From positions 34,089,361 to 34,153,360 of the forward strand of contig OX031064.1 of NCBI GenBank assembly GCA_943736015.1: a DNA stretch of 64,000 bases, in the 5' to 3' direction. The notes below the pieces were generated by a model. That model was not told the DNA's origin. It worked only from the letters and a program-made list of their open reading frames with translations, and ran no database searches. The position numbers and the translations under genes are program-made. Positions 38,201-41,251 of the stretch are shown piece after piece (position 1 is the stretch's first letter; each line of letters begins with the position of its first letter). Source of the DNA: Tridacna crocea. Its lineage: Eukaryota; Mollusca; Bivalvia; Cardiida; Cardiidae.

Positions 38201-39776
38201 AATTAAAGTGTATTCTACATGTATATCCTGAAAGTGGGATGTACAAACCCCTGTCAATGACCCAGATTTTTTAGGGAGTTTACAAGGCAGAGTGACTGTA
38301 GCAGCCAAACGGCATTATCAACTGACAATCAGTCGTGTTTATCTGGTAGAAAAATATTTTAGCTCTCAGATGTAGAAAGAATAAGGAGAATAACTGTTTA
38401 TAAAGAAAAGATACATTGCTTTTTTGTAATCGGGAGCAAGTAACTTGCTGAATAGGGTTAAATGCCTTGATTATACTAAATAGTCTGTGATTGACAAGAG
38501 TCAGACTAAGGTCCCTATGGGTCAAATAGGCCCAGGTGAGCTACGATTTATTGATTATCACCTTATGTGAGGTGCTAAAAATAGTGCTGGGGATTTTACC
38601 TGAAAAGACAATTAAAAGAGTGTTGATGTATCGAATAAGAATATATAGGTATTCTGTACTTTCGTTCCCGAAAAAGTTGTGTTGGTGTCAGCAAACGAGA
38701 ATTCCATTGTAACAGATGAAAAATAGACTGTGTAAATCTGTTCCCATTAAATTTTTGTTGGTAAGTGAAAATGTCGGTGTATCTGATGTCGTCCAAATGG
38801 GAGTTGACTGTAGATTTCCACATTTTTGCCTCCTCTGGTGGAACTTAGTAATGTTTGCTGATTTCTTGACCAAGTAGCAAAGCTTTTGACTTGGTCATGT
38901 TAAATATCTTTTGAAAACACTGTGGGAAAAGGAGAAATTGCTCGTAATGAGCAATTTCTCCTTTTCCCACTGTGTCTTCTACCCTTTTTGAGAACATTCT
39001 GCCATTTTCTCCAATTCTAAAATTGTTGTCTGCAAACTCTTTCAGTTTGGAAGGGTCCAAAATTTATCGTTTGGGACAGGGTTAAAAAATGTGTTTTGAA
39101 AAGTAGGATTTATCTTTGAAATGTAGACAACATTGTGGGAAAAGAAGAAAATGCTGGTGACCAGTATTTTCTCCTTTCCCCATAAAATTTTCAAAGGCCT
39201 TCTTCCTCAGGGTTGTTCAAATTTGAGATTATTTGGTAAAAGTCAACTCATTACCAAAAGACAAAATTTTAGGTTTGTCCAAATTGAAAGCATTTGCAGA
39301 TGACAAAATTAAAAGTGACTGAAAATTCGAAATTTGTTTTGAGAAGGGTAGAAAACATTGTGGGAAAAGGAGAAAATGCTGGTTACCAGCATTTTCTCCT
39401 TTTCCCACAATGTTTTCCTAAGGTTTGTTTTTCGGGGGTTGTCAGAAGTAGGGTTTGTGTGGTAATACAATACAGCAATACAGATTGCTATTCAGGTTTC
39501 TTTCTGGGAGTCGTCAGAAGTAGGGATTGTGTGGTAATACAATACAGCAATACAGATTGCTATTCAATGTATGTTTTTTTGTCTGCAGTGGGTGGAGTAC
39601 CAATGCCTAGAGTATCTCGAACATCATCAATTGACAGTGACCCTGGTAAAGGACTTCGAAACCGCAGCATGTCTATGGAGGAAGCTGATCAGCCTAAAGG
39701 AATCTACTCCACAAGTCCTAACAGGTTTGGCAGCCCTGCTAAATCAGGGGGCTACTTGTCCACCTCTCCAAATTAA
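2176..39776 (+). CDS. NDRG-family protein gene, 3' two thirds (8 exons; 5' exons outside the window)
   Basis: Joined exons 2176-2236, 5168-5254, 6760-6837, 27424-27539, 30315-30350, 33030-33174, 37013-37064 and 39589-39776 give one open frame of 253 residues ending in TAA. All introns are GT..AG and phases agree. The protein aligns from memory with NDRG1-4: KNVIGLGEGAGA matches the family's K(S/T)VIG(I/M)G.GAGA strand-turn, then WKLNHIGMN, INPHNLNRFVQAF, TCPVLMVTGDKA, QKLAESLLYFCQGIG and a Ser-rich tail. NDRG proteins are cytoplasmic alpha/beta-hydrolase-fold proteins without catalytic activity, tied to stress response, differentiation and trafficking. The elbow GLGEGAGA lacks the hydrolase Ser, as expected of NDRG. 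Family members are about 350-390 residues, so roughly the first 110-150 residues are missing here. The paralogue cannot be decided, so no symbol is given. Introns range up to about 20.6 kb (6838-27423). Confidence 0.9.
2414..2642 (+). mobile_element. HP-A element
   Basis: Left terminus GTAACTCTTTACC, right terminus GGTAAAGGGTTAA. Its right TTAA (2639-2642) is also the left TTAA of the next copy. Confidence 0.88.
2639..2871 (-). mobile_element. HP-A element abutting the previous one
   Basis: Opposite orientation to its neighbour, so the pair forms a ~460 bp inverted repeat with one shared TTAA. The core left half has lost a base pair (ATGCTGTTACC). Confidence 0.85.
2872..3310. other. Intron sequence, nothing recognised
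   Basis: No coding match, hairpin or known repeat is visible here apart from general AT richness. Confidence 0.5.
3311..3523 (+). mobile_element. HP-A element, left end lost
   Basis: Begins inside the long arm at TTTTAGCCTTGTCC; core and short arm present; right end GTGTGGTAATTCATTGTTAA contains an extra few bases. Confidence 0.78.
3636..3865 (-). mobile_element. HP-A element
   Basis: TTAACCCATTACCACAC start, perfect GGTTACC-centred core, long arm right ending GGTAAAGAGTTTTAA. Confidence 0.88.
3862..4081 (-). mobile_element. HP-A element abutting the previous one
   Basis: Starts at the TTAA that closes the preceding copy. Same orientation; core slightly decayed (ATGCTGGTAACAAGC). Confidence 0.82.
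4337..4565 (-). mobile_element. HP-A element, intact
   Basis: TTAA at both ends, core centred on GGTAACC with long perfect arms, long arm with TCTGCAAACGC. Confidence 0.92.
4863..5091 (+). mobile_element. HP-A element
   Basis: TTAACCCTGTACCAAAG start; right end GGGTTGAA (TTAA mutated). Ends 76 bp upstream of NDRG exon b. Confidence 0.88.
5168..5254 (+). CDS. NDRG exon b
   Basis: Acceptor ACAATAG, donor GTAAGT; 29 codons in phase 0. It starts MAHPKRVLGVCLIHCTG, equivalent to the NDRG segment after RFA that normally reads NP..V.GLVL.N. The ATG here is an internal Met at a splice junction and not a start. Confidence 0.85.
5383..5585. mobile_element. Separate ~203 bp foldback element
   Basis: Left arm GAATAACTACTCGAAGTG.. 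returns inverted as ..CTTCAAGCAGTTATTC. Arms are ~85 bp and include CTTGGAGGACATTTAAGC and its complement. Unrelated to HP; one copy in the window, 129 bp after the exon b donor. Confidence 0.85.
5658..5894 (+). mobile_element. HP-A element with small core duplication
   Basis: Intact TTAA ends. The core contains CTGGTTACCTGGTTACC, an 8 bp duplication exactly at the palindrome centre. Confidence 0.9.
5895..6436. other. Intron sequence, nothing recognised
   Basis: No gene, hairpin or repeat family identified. Confidence 0.5.
6437..6503. mobile_element. P6 right-end fragment plus HP terminal remnant
   Basis: ATCTGAAGGGCCACCTTTAAA matches the right end of the P6 element at 61289-61840. It is followed by TTTGGTAAAGGG, a bare HP terminus. 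Confidence 0.55.
6504..6732 (+). mobile_element. HP-A element next to a splice acceptor
   Basis: TTAA at both ends, core centred on GGTAACC. Only 27 bp (mostly the polypyrimidine tract) separate it from NDRG exon c, so it sits in the branch-point zone. Confidence 0.9.
6760..6837 (+). CDS. NDRG exon c
   Basis: Acceptor CCTTGAAG, donor GTAAGT; 26 codons (VLGWKLNHIGMNPTAEAYLV then LHRFGS), matching the NDRG helix ending in H.FG. An HP-A element ends only 27 bp upstream of the acceptor. Confidence 0.85.
7145..7182. repeat. P3 hairpin
   Basis: CAAGATAAGACTGCAC pairs with GCAGTCTGATCTTG around a short loop; same motif at 11951, 12445, 32871, 40524 and 45031. Confidence 0.7.
7202..7535 (+). mobile_element. 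Two decayed HP copies
   Basis: 7202-7411 is a diverged + copy (TTTACTCTACTACAAAATTT start, core ATACTGGTTAACACC). 7412-7535 is half of a - copy, starting at the core GGTAACCAGC and running through a long arm to GTTTGGGAAATAGTTA. Confidence 0.6.
7866..8100 (+). mobile_element. HP-A element, intact
   Basis: TTAA at both ends. The short arm contains a 10 bp direct duplication (CTTTCAAAAGG repeated). Its right TTAA is the left boundary of a P4 element. Confidence 0.9.
8097..8564. mobile_element. P4 element interrupted by an HP copy
   Basis: From TTAATGCATCTGTAAAA through the hairpin AGCCTGCACTG..CGCAGGCTGACC to GCCCCCTTCTTCC and the terminal inverted repeat AGAGCATGGCTCA. An HP-A copy lies at 8305-8534. 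Related sequence occurs at 12556-13238 and 51929-52156. Confidence 0.65.
8305..8534 (-). mobile_element. HP-A element inside P4
   Basis: TTAA both sides; inserted in P4 immediately before GCCCCC. The uninterrupted P4 end at 13210 has a single TTAA there. Confidence 0.92.
8707..8932 (+). mobile_element. HP-A element
   Basis: TTAACCATCTACCAGAC start, TTAA end. The arm contains CAACATTTTCAGTGTGG, a long-arm variant also seen at 12684. Confidence 0.87.
9062..9295 (+). mobile_element. HP element, strongly decayed
   Basis: Start TCTTTGCCAAACATC and end GATTGCTTGGTAAAA are recognisable; the core is reduced to TTTTTCCTTTTTCAAC. Confidence 0.5.
9506..9961 (+). mobile_element. HP-A element interrupted by a second HP element
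   Basis: The long arm runs to 9604 (..AATTTGCCTTTC). The copy resumes at 9834 with GGTAGAAAAGAAAATG, its core (ATGCTGGTGACGAGC) and short arm. Left end TTAG, right end decayed. Continuity of the two halves shows the inner element arrived later. Confidence 0.85.
9605..9833 (-). mobile_element. HP-A element nested in HP-A
   Basis: Flanked by TTAA at 9605-9608 and 9830-9833 within the outer copy. Its core is diverged symmetrically: ATGTTGGAAACCAACAT. Confidence 0.9.
10007..10206 (+). mobile_element. HP-A element
   Basis: TTAACTCGCCAAAATT start and TTAA end; short arm shortened; core ATGCTGGATACCAGCAT. Confidence 0.82.
10317..11804 (+). mobile_element. HP-A element split by a tandem-repeat element
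   Basis: Long arm and core (centre GGATATC) lie at 10317-10492; the short arm (AAAGGCTTTCTTTCTCAGG) resumes at 11750. The right end reads GGTAAAGAGTATA. Confidence 0.88.
10493..11749. mobile_element. Helentron/HINE-like element with 155 bp tandem repeats
   Basis: Starts AGCTCTACTGG and has CGTCCGTCCGTCCG near the left. About seven units of 155 bp follow (TTGTTTAC landmarks at 10571, 10726, 10881, 11036, 11191, 11345, 11500). It ends with a GGCCCTTCAGGGCC hairpin then TTCTAGTTT. CTACTGG/CCAGTAG form subterminal inverted repeats. Boundaries are fixed by the interrupted HP copy. The superfamily is inferred from architecture alone. Confidence 0.75.
11951..11988. repeat. P3 hairpin
   Basis: AGACTGCACAGAACATGCAGTCT is the paired centre (stem AGACTGCA/TGCAGTCT). 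Confidence 0.7.
12445..12487. repeat. P3 hairpin
   Basis: GATTAGACTGC .. GCAGTCTGATC with an ATTTGT-containing loop. Confidence 0.7.
12684..13112 (+). mobile_element. HP-A element interrupted by HP-B
   Basis: Long arm with ACAATTTCAGTGTGGC up to 12816; short arm (CGAAAGGCCTCTTC) resumes after 13046. Terminal TTAAs are mutated. Confidence 0.78.
12817..13046 (-). mobile_element. HP-B element nested in HP-A
   Basis: TTAA at 12817-12820 and 13043-13046. Short arm has TGTCTGCAGTACAAGTC; core AAATTTGCTCATAATGAGC. Confidence 0.88.
13436..13505. repeat. P5 hairpin (GATTAGCCTG family)
   Basis: AAGTGTCATCTCAGATTAG pairs with CTGATCTGAGACGACACTT. Fragments of the same motif (CACAGGCTAATCC) lie just upstream near 13355. 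Confidence 0.7.
13609..13812. mobile_element. P2 foldback element, complete
   Basis: Terminal CCTGGGTCCGTATTCACC / GGTGAATACAGACCCTGG. The arms converge on GATTGGCTAAACC..GGTTTAGCCAATC, giving two inverted CCAAT boxes. Nearly the entire 204 bp is palindromic. Confidence 0.9.
13820..14013 (+). mobile_element. SINE 3' portion
   Basis: Tail TGAAATAATGTTGAAAATGG followed by AATTAAAACC, the shared 3' end of this window's SINEs; the tRNA-like head is not clear. Confidence 0.5.
14089..14325 (+). mobile_element. tRNA-derived SINE
   Basis: Box A-like TTGGCTCAGTGGTAAAGTG and box B-like CAGGTTTGAGCTG sit 35 bp apart. Body with GGGCAAGACACTTAGGAGCC and a tail ATAATGTTGAAAGTAGCAT. Not a functional tRNA: the acceptor stem does not close. 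Confidence 0.8.
14369..14561 (+). mobile_element. HP-A element, left end truncated
   Basis: Begins at GAAAGCATTTGCAGACAAC; core centred on GGCTACC; right TTAA intact. Confidence 0.87.
14781..15006. mobile_element. P5 element with terminal inverted repeats
   Basis: GGGGCATTCGGACATTTT at left matches inverted AAAATGTCCGAATGTCC at right. The interior has two GATCAGCCTGCAC / GATTAGCCTGTGC hairpin halves. Confidence 0.7.
15114..15343 (-). mobile_element. HP-A element
   Basis: TTAA both ends, GGTTACC-centred core. Upstream TGAATCTGCAAAATTTATCG resembles P4; downstream 15344-15420 is a SINE tail. Confidence 0.9.
15349..15420 (+). mobile_element. SINE tail fragment
   Basis: GTGAGCTGTCGCTTTGATAT and TTGTTAAAAGCAGCCTGAAAC match the 3' part of the SINE at 14089. 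Confidence 0.55.
15438..15530 (+). mobile_element. HP-A right half
   Basis: Starts at the core centre GGTTACCAG and keeps the short arm to TTAA. It is followed by ACCCCAATTTGCCAGAG, the P4 end, so this is the same P4 site as at 8531. Confidence 0.7.
15681..15818 (+). mobile_element. HP-A element with half the palindrome deleted
   Basis: Only 138 bp. The long arm breaks off at AGAAGCATG and continues in the right core half TACCAGCATTTTC. TTAA ends retained. Confidence 0.85.
15817..15975 (-). mobile_element. HP-A element, left arm missing
   Basis: Starts at AAAACACTGGG, decayed core AGTGCTGTAAACAAGCAT, long arm to GAGTTAA. Confidence 0.7.
15972..16196 (-). mobile_element. HP-C foldback element
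   Basis: TTAACCCTACCCCATAAGG start and ATAGGGTAAAGGGTTAA end. The arms contain GGCATTTCTGTGGTATCTC, absent from HP-A/B. The core is perfect: GCAAATGGTGAAATTGCTCG, centre TCA, mirrored. Confidence 0.88.
16193..16322 (+). mobile_element. HP-A long arm only
   Basis: Shares the TTAA of the preceding HP-C copy. Long arm with AAGTGTTTGCAGACAAAAT, ending at the first core bases GGGAAAAGGA. Confidence 0.7.
16557..16785 (+). mobile_element. HP-A element
   Basis: Left end TGAATTCTTTACC (TTAA mutated), right GGTAAAGGGTTAA. Core centre GGTTACC. Confidence 0.88.
17068..17295 (+). mobile_element. HP-A element
   Basis: TTAACTCTTTGCCACAC start, TTAA end, core ATGCTGGTTATGAGCAT. Confidence 0.88.
17325..17556 (+). 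mobile_element. HP-A element
   Basis: TTAA both ends; long arm with AGCACTTGCAGACGAC; right core half drifts (TAACAGTATTTTC). Confidence 0.87.
17557..18214. other. Intron sequence with a G-run, no gene
   Basis: Only a G-rich tract (17665-17683, four runs of four or more G) and short direct repeats (AAATTGACATG twice near 17890-17935) stand out. Confidence 0.5.
18215..18500 (+). mobile_element. Decayed SINE
   Basis: Possible box B CTGGTTTGATTCCTAGC at 18272 and tail AAGTAATGTTGAAAAGCC near 18460, spaced as in the other SINEs. Head weak. Confidence 0.45.
18548..18720 (-). mobile_element. HP element, decayed
   Basis: GTAGAAAACATTGTGGCAAA then a collapsed core; long-arm remnant TTGGTTGGTCTAAAATT at right. 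Confidence 0.55.
18787..19006 (-). mobile_element. HP element, decayed
   Basis: GAAAGAAAGCCTTAAAAACTG short arm, weak core, then ATGCTTTCAATTTGGATGAG long arm. Confidence 0.6.
19007..19657. other. Intron sequence, nothing recognised
   Basis: AT-rich. GAATATTATTTATAG and GAATAATATTTCAAC near 19130-19170 are imperfect inverted repeats; no gene seen. Confidence 0.45.
19658..21264 (-). mobile_element. HP element split inside its core
   Basis: Short arm and left core half (AAATGCTGGTAACTACCATT) end at 19726. The right remainder (GACAACATTCTCTGTCC, then TGGATAGGTCTAAAA) resumes at ~21149. Confidence 0.7.
19727..21148. mobile_element. AGCTCACCTGAGC element with 166 bp tandem repeats
   Basis: Opens with an imperfect palindrome AGCTCACCTGAGC..GGGGAGCT, then GTCCGTCGTCCGTCGTGCG. 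About seven degenerate units follow; the GAAGAAATTC landmark at 20121, 20287, 20453 and 20619 gives an exact 166 bp period. It closes with GGGCCATCTTGGCCC and CTCTTGT. Same plan as 10493-11749 and near-identical to 34359-35972. Confidence 0.85.
21372..21590 (+). mobile_element. tRNA-derived SINE
   Basis: Box A-like AGTGGTATAGGGGTAGAGC and box B-like AGGTTGGAATCTTG. Body differs from the SINE at 14089; no poly-A tail visible. Confidence 0.65.
21746..22085 (+). mobile_element. HP-A copy plus preceding fragment
   Basis: 21746-21868 is a short decayed piece (ATTGTTGGAAAAGGAGAAAC). 21869-22085 is a better copy: TTAACCTTTTATCGCAG start, core ATGCTGGTTATAAGCAT, end GGTAAAGGGTTAG. Confidence 0.78.
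22340..22416. mobile_element. HP core remnant
   Basis: AAAAGAAGAAAATTGTTTAC with a weak mirror; arms gone. Confidence 0.4.
22805..23033 (+). mobile_element. HP-A element
   Basis: TTAACTCTAACCAAACC start, GTAAAGAGTTAA end, core ATGCTGATTTACCAGCA with one inserted base. Confidence 0.88.
23065..24242. mobile_element. 1.18 kb element with ~38 bp terminal inverted repeats
   Basis: Left ATACCCCTATTCCACAAGG.. GATCTATGGCGCTCT; right inverted AGAGTGCCATAGATTGCAG.. GAATGGGGGTAT. No transposase frame. The inside holds a minisatellite (23395-23520, CAAGTGG.AATATGAT units) and a SINE. A perfect small hairpin CTATGGCACTCTGT.. lies at 24181-24216, beside the right end. Confidence 0.8.
23572..23890 (+). 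mobile_element. tRNA-derived SINE nested in the 1.18 kb element
   Basis: Box A-like AGTGGTGCAGTGGTAAAAC, box B-like AAAGGTTCAATTATACC, long body containing GGAACCAAGGACG. Confidence 0.65.
24243..24990. other. Intron sequence; one possible HP remnant
   Basis: 24380-24530 shows GGGAAGAGGAAAGAAGC and TTTTCTCCTCTTCTAACAAC, which may be a decayed HP core. Otherwise nothing. Confidence 0.4.
24990..25345. repeat. Degenerate minisatellite, GATAAGATGGC units
   Basis: GATAAGATGGC / TGATAAGATGAGC / GGTAAGATGGC recur every ~25-50 bp. Irregular spacing. Confidence 0.55.
25346..25814. other. Intron sequence, nothing recognised
   Basis: No gene or repeat identified. Confidence 0.5.
25815..25998 (-). mobile_element. 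HP-A element cut by a P2 element
   Basis: TTAACCCTTTACTAAAT start, core ATGTTGGTAATCAGCAT; the long arm stops where P2 begins. Confidence 0.72.
25999..26206. mobile_element. P2 foldback element
   Basis: GGATCCATATTCATCAACC start. CTGATTGGCTAAACC is duplicated in its left arm; CCAAT boxes again at the centre. The right end is shortened. Confidence 0.82.
26207..26675. other. Intron sequence, nothing recognised
   Basis: No coding or repeat match seen. Confidence 0.5.
26676..26724. repeat. HP-like palindrome with yet another core
   Basis: GCAGATTAAGAAATTGCTCA mirrors to ..GATCAATTTCTTAATCTGC. It shares GAAATTGCTC with HP-B/C, but no HP arms or TTAA ends are recognisable around it. Confidence 0.55.
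26815..27042 (-). mobile_element. HP-B element
   Basis: TTAACCCATTCCCAAAC start, TGTCTGCAGTAAAAGTC short arm, core TTACTCGTAACGAGCAA, end GGGAAAGGATTAA. Confidence 0.92.
27043..27423. other. Intron sequence before exon d
   Basis: AT-rich, only the exon d acceptor is recognised at its end. Confidence 0.5.
27424..27539 (+). CDS. NDRG exon d
   Basis: Acceptor CTATACAG; donor GTAGGT, a weaker form. 38 codons plus two bases: FEKAENQEELNKVLETFQES, then LRSKINPHNLNRFVQAFM. It matches the family's (N/D).NP.NL..F..A segment. Its last ~20 bp recur at 27875-27908. Confidence 0.87.
27671..27876 (+). mobile_element. HP-A element, right end replaced
   Basis: TTAACCCTATACCAGATG start and perfect GGTTACC core. 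The right end stops at AACCAGGATTA and runs straight into a copy of the NDRG exon d border. Confidence 0.87.
27875..27908 (+). pseudogene. Partial copy of NDRG exon d 3' border
   Basis: GTCCAGACTTTCATGAAGTAG differs from exon d and its donor (27523 on) by one base within 21. It then loses GTG before ACTT. About 357 bp downstream of the original. Confidence 0.75.
28132..28686 (-). mobile_element. P6 element, ~555 bp
   Basis: TTTTAAAGGTGG at one end and CCACCTTTAAA at the other. It is an inverted copy of 61289-61840, sharing GAGCAACTCGCTCATTTAC and CCTTTTAAGGAAATACCACC. Confidence 0.82.
28726..29042 (+). mobile_element. HP-A element with triplicated short-arm segment
   Basis: Unit CTTTTCCCACTATGATTTC.. 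of 44-46 bp occurs at 28879, 28925 and 28969 before the normal end GGTAAAGAATTAA. Confidence 0.88.
29043..29655. other. Intron sequence, nothing recognised
   Basis: No gene or repeat identified. Confidence 0.5.
29656..29880 (-). mobile_element. HP-A element, intact
   Basis: TTAA both ends, GGTAACC core with very long perfect arms. Confidence 0.92.
30315..30350 (+). CDS. NDRG exon e (36 nt microexon)
   Basis: Acceptor TTTTCAG, donor GTATGT. It supplies one base to finish Lys, then RSNISDNIKKL and two bases of Thr. It corresponds to the short NDRG exon around (R)RDL. Phases fit both neighbours exactly. Confidence 0.8.
30382..30609 (-). mobile_element. HP-B element next to a splice donor
   Basis: Starts 31 bp after the donor of NDRG exon e. 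TGTCTGCAGTACAAGTC arm, core ATTGCTCGTAACAAGCAAT, right end GGGAAAGGGTTAA. Confidence 0.88.
30606..30869 (-). mobile_element. HP fragment plus HP-A copy in chain
   Basis: 30606-30655 is a bare HP terminus (TTAACCCTATACCAAAC). 30656-30869 is an HP-A copy with GGTAACC core and a shortened long arm; the right end is mutated (TTGGTTATGACTTTA). Confidence 0.8.
31030..32060. mobile_element. Element with ~166 bp repeats and GGGCC..GGCCC end
   Basis: GGCTTTATCT.GTGGGCCTCTA at 31541 and 31707 is 166 bp apart; a third partial unit follows. The right end GGGCCATCATGGCCC plus CTCTTGTTT (32037-32060) equals the end of the elements at 19727 and 34359. The left end is not found; 31030 is approximate. Confidence 0.55.
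31860..32012 (+). mobile_element. SINE tail fragment
   Basis: GGATAGGTGCACTGG, then TGAAATGATGTTGAAAATGG and CGTTAAACACC, the shared SINE 3' end, inside the preceding element. Confidence 0.55.
32442..32475. mobile_element. Isolated left end of an AGCTCACCTGAGC-type element
   Basis: AGCTCAACTGAGCAAAAAG..GTGAGCC follows a T-run, as in the complete copies, but no tandem repeats follow. Confidence 0.5.
32490..32710 (+). mobile_element. HP-A2 element
   Basis: TTAACCCTTTCCCAAAC start, GTTTGGGAAAGGGTTAA end, long arm with ATTTGCAGATGACAATTC, GGTTACC core. Confidence 0.9.
32711..32765 (-). mobile_element. HP long-arm remnant
   Basis: AAGCTTAAAATTTTGTCAC then TTTGTAAAGGG, the outer part of a long arm. 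Confidence 0.5.
32871..32918. repeat. P3 hairpin, diverged
   Basis: AGATCAGATCGCAGG .. GTGCAATCTGATTCTGATCT. Confidence 0.55.
33030..33174 (+). CDS. NDRG exon f
   Basis: Acceptor TTGAATTAG, donor GTGAGT. Encodes CPVLMVTGDKASFNHTVHNL through to EMEGVANVIEER, equivalent to the conserved CP.LLVVGD...V.....N.KLD..KTTLL...DCGG region. The usual DCGG is replaced by EMEGVA. Confidence 0.9.
33175..33589. other. Intron sequence after exon f
   Basis: Nothing recognised. Confidence 0.5.
33590..34310. mobile_element. Run of three to four decayed HP copies
   Basis: 33590-33810 (-, core GGTGGTAATTGACATT), 33812-33905 (fragment), 33998-34118 (-, fragment with AGGCTTTTCAAATTATTG), 34119-34310 (+, core ACGCTGGTGACTAGCAT). 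Confidence 0.6.
34359..35972. mobile_element. AGCTCACCTGAGC element, second full copy
   Basis: Same ends and units as 19727-21148, with one more 166 bp unit and a longer GTCCGTCGTGCGTC tract. Flanked by T-runs on both sides, as expected of T-site insertion. The unit alignment is nearly gap-free. Confidence 0.87.
35973..36630. other. Intron sequence, nothing recognised
   Basis: Only a short direct repeat (GATTAAGGGTTCATTGA twice, 36408-36452). Confidence 0.5.
36632..36853 (-). mobile_element. HP-A element, left end lost
   Basis: Starts at TCAATTCCCTACTTTTGACG; GGTAACC core; TTAA at right. Confidence 0.87.
37013..37064 (+). CDS. NDRG exon g
   Basis: Acceptor TACTTTCAG after a T-rich tract; donor GTAAGT. 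Encodes PQKLAESLLYFCQGIGV plus one base, matching the family helix QP.KL.E....F.QG.GY. Confidence 0.88.
37095..37425. repeat. Degenerate minisatellite, ~58-60 bp unit
   Basis: AATTTCACTGCTCATT..GGGATTGT.GAAAA recurs about five times, immediately after the exon g donor. Confidence 0.65.
37426..38907. other. Intron sequence with one CCAAT hairpin
   Basis: AATTTCATTGGTTGA (37989-38003) pairs with TCAACCAATGAAATT (38025-38039) around a 21 nt loop. TTTCCAAACAGTGTCACATGA and TTCCAAACATTGTTACGTGA flank it as direct repeats. No gene seen. Confidence 0.55.
38908..39085 (-). mobile_element. HP-B element, short arm truncated
   Basis: Starts at CTTTTGAAAACACTGTG; core ATTGCTCGTAATGAGCAAT; right GGGACAGGGTTAA. 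Confidence 0.87.
39110..39247 (+). mobile_element. HP-A right part
   Basis: Core ATGCTGGTGACCAGTAT and short arm CCTTCTTCCTCAGGG; the long arm is gone. Confidence 0.75.
39243..39470 (+). mobile_element. HP-A element before the terminal exon
   Basis: TCAACTCATTACC start, GGTTACC core, short arm ending GTGTGGTAATAC without TTAA because a tandem duplication begins here. Confidence 0.88.
39420..39570 (+). repeat. 72 bp tandem duplication of an HP end
   Basis: GTGTGGTAATACAATACAGC at 39459 and 39531 spans the last part of the short arm plus flank. It lies within 20-170 bp of the exon h acceptor. Confidence 0.85.
39589..39776 (+). CDS. NDRG terminal exon h
   Basis: Acceptor GTCTGCAG. 62 codons then TAA. 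The Ser/Thr-rich tail begins GGVPMPRVSRTSS and contains RNRSMS, an exact RxRxxS basophilic-kinase consensus like the SGK/AKT sites in vertebrate NDRG tails. It carries the pentapeptide STSPN twice, the second copy at the C-terminus. Confidence 0.9.
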
Positions 39777-40021
39777 GGCAGTTAGTTTGACACATCTTCA
39801 ATTTCTACAAAAATAAAAACCAAAAAAATTCTCAAATTGAATGGGTTTTTAAGGTTGTGCGAGTTCAGCATTGTTTTGATTATTGAAACAAAAAAAAAGG
39901 GAAAAAAGTTAAATCAGGTTTTTTTCTTCCTGAATATTGTTGGATACACTGATGAAAAAAAAAAACCAGTACTAACTTAGTTGGTTATGTCTGAAGAATA
40001 TATCCAAAGATGCATTTCAAG
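39777..40021 (+). other. Probable 3' UTR of the NDRG gene
   Basis: A-rich sequence follows the stop. AATAAA at 39812-39817 could be a polyadenylation signal, but it is only ~35 bp past the stop, so a longer 3' UTR is possible. No other gene is seen before the next HP elements. Confidence 0.4.
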
Positions 40022-40023
40022 TT

Positions 40024-40198
40024 TTAACCTCATACCAGCAGATTCTTTGTTTACTGTCTTGAGGAGGAAGGCTTTTGCACATATTGTGGAAAAACAGAAA
40101 ATGCTGACATCCAGCTTTTTTTCTCCATTTTCTACAATGTTTTCTAATGTTTCAAAGACATTTTATCATCGGAGACATGTCTAACTTGTCATCTTTAA
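40024..40198 (-). mobile_element. HP element, decayed
   Basis: TTAACCTCATACCAGCAG start, core ATGCTGACATCCAGC; shares TTAA 40195-40198 with the next copy. Confidence 0.68.
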
Positions 40199-40423
40199 CT
40201 CATTACGAAATGACAATATTTTAGGCTTGTCCAAATAGAAAGCATTTGCGGATGCCGAAATAAGATTGACTTAAAAATTGAAATTTGTTTTGTGAATATT
40301 AGAAAACGTTGTTAGAAAAGGAGAAAATGCTGGTAACCAGCATTTTCTCTTTTTCCCACAATGTTTTCTAAAGGCTTCTTTCTCAGTTTCATCAAAAGTA
40401 GGGATTGAGTGGTAATGGGTTAA
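40195..40423 (+). mobile_element. HP-A element
   Basis: TTAACTCATTACGAAATG start, GGTAACC core, TTAA end. A long-arm remnant (TTAAAGTTTTGTCATTTTG) follows to 40478. Confidence 0.9.
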
Positions 40424-40478
40424 AAGCTTCCATTATAATCAGACTTAAAGTTTTGTCATTTTGTAAAGATTTTAGCCC

Positions 40479-41033
40479 TTTCTTAATTGTATATGCTCAA
40501 CTGTTGTTGTTCATGTTTACAGTGAAAATGTAGATTAGACTGTATAGAAAGAACATGCAGTCTAATCCTGAATCTACAATGTTGGCTTTTGACAGATAAT
40601 CTGGTTAACTGGTCTTGAATTTGCAATGTTTAGGTCTATCAAACAAAGATATTAGACTTCTGACTGAATGCTTGTAGGAATAATTGCTATTATATGGTGG
40701 GTAAAAATTATTTACACACACAGAAAAAGAGAGGAATAGTGTCAAGATGTATTCAATGGATTGTATCTATTTTTTAGTAATGTTTTTGATACTGGGTTTT
40801 CCTGTTAAGAAACTGGTAGCTATTTACATTATTTCTTGAAGCTGATTTTAAGTTACAAGTTTTCAAAAACTCATGTATTTTAGATAGATTTTTTTACACA
40901 ACTTTTACAGGATACTAACTTTATAAAGATAAAATTTTGCTATTTTTCAGTGCAATTTCAGTATAATGCCATATAAAAATTAAGTTCACAGAAAAACATG
41001 GTTCTGCCTTTTTGTGTAATTTCTTAACTCATT
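40479..41033. other. Non-coding sequence with one P3 hairpin
   Basis: 40524-40575: GTAGATTAGACTG .. GCAGTCTAATCCTGAATCTAC. Otherwise nothing recognised. Confidence 0.5.
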
Positions 41034-41251
41034 ACCAAATGACAAAATTTTAGGTTTGTCCAAATGGAAAGCATTTGCAGAGGACAAAATAAAAGTGAAT
41101 GAAAATTGAATTTTGTTTTATAAAGGGTAGAAAACATTGTGGGAAAAGGAGAAAATGCTGGTTGCCAGCATTTTCTCCTTTTCCCACAATGTTTTCTAAA
41201 GGCTTCTTTCTCAGGGTCCTCAAAAGTAGGGATCGTATGGTAATGGGTTAA
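41034..41251 (+). mobile_element. HP-A element
   Basis: TTAACTCATTACCAAATG start, core centre GGTTGCC, TTAA end. Confidence 0.9.

Noticed and set aside
39294..39420. Repeated peptide-like frames reading GKGENAGYQHFLLFP at dozens of sites
   Set aside because: They are translations of HP arms and cores. They occur on both strands because the core is palindromic, and they have no link to real exons.
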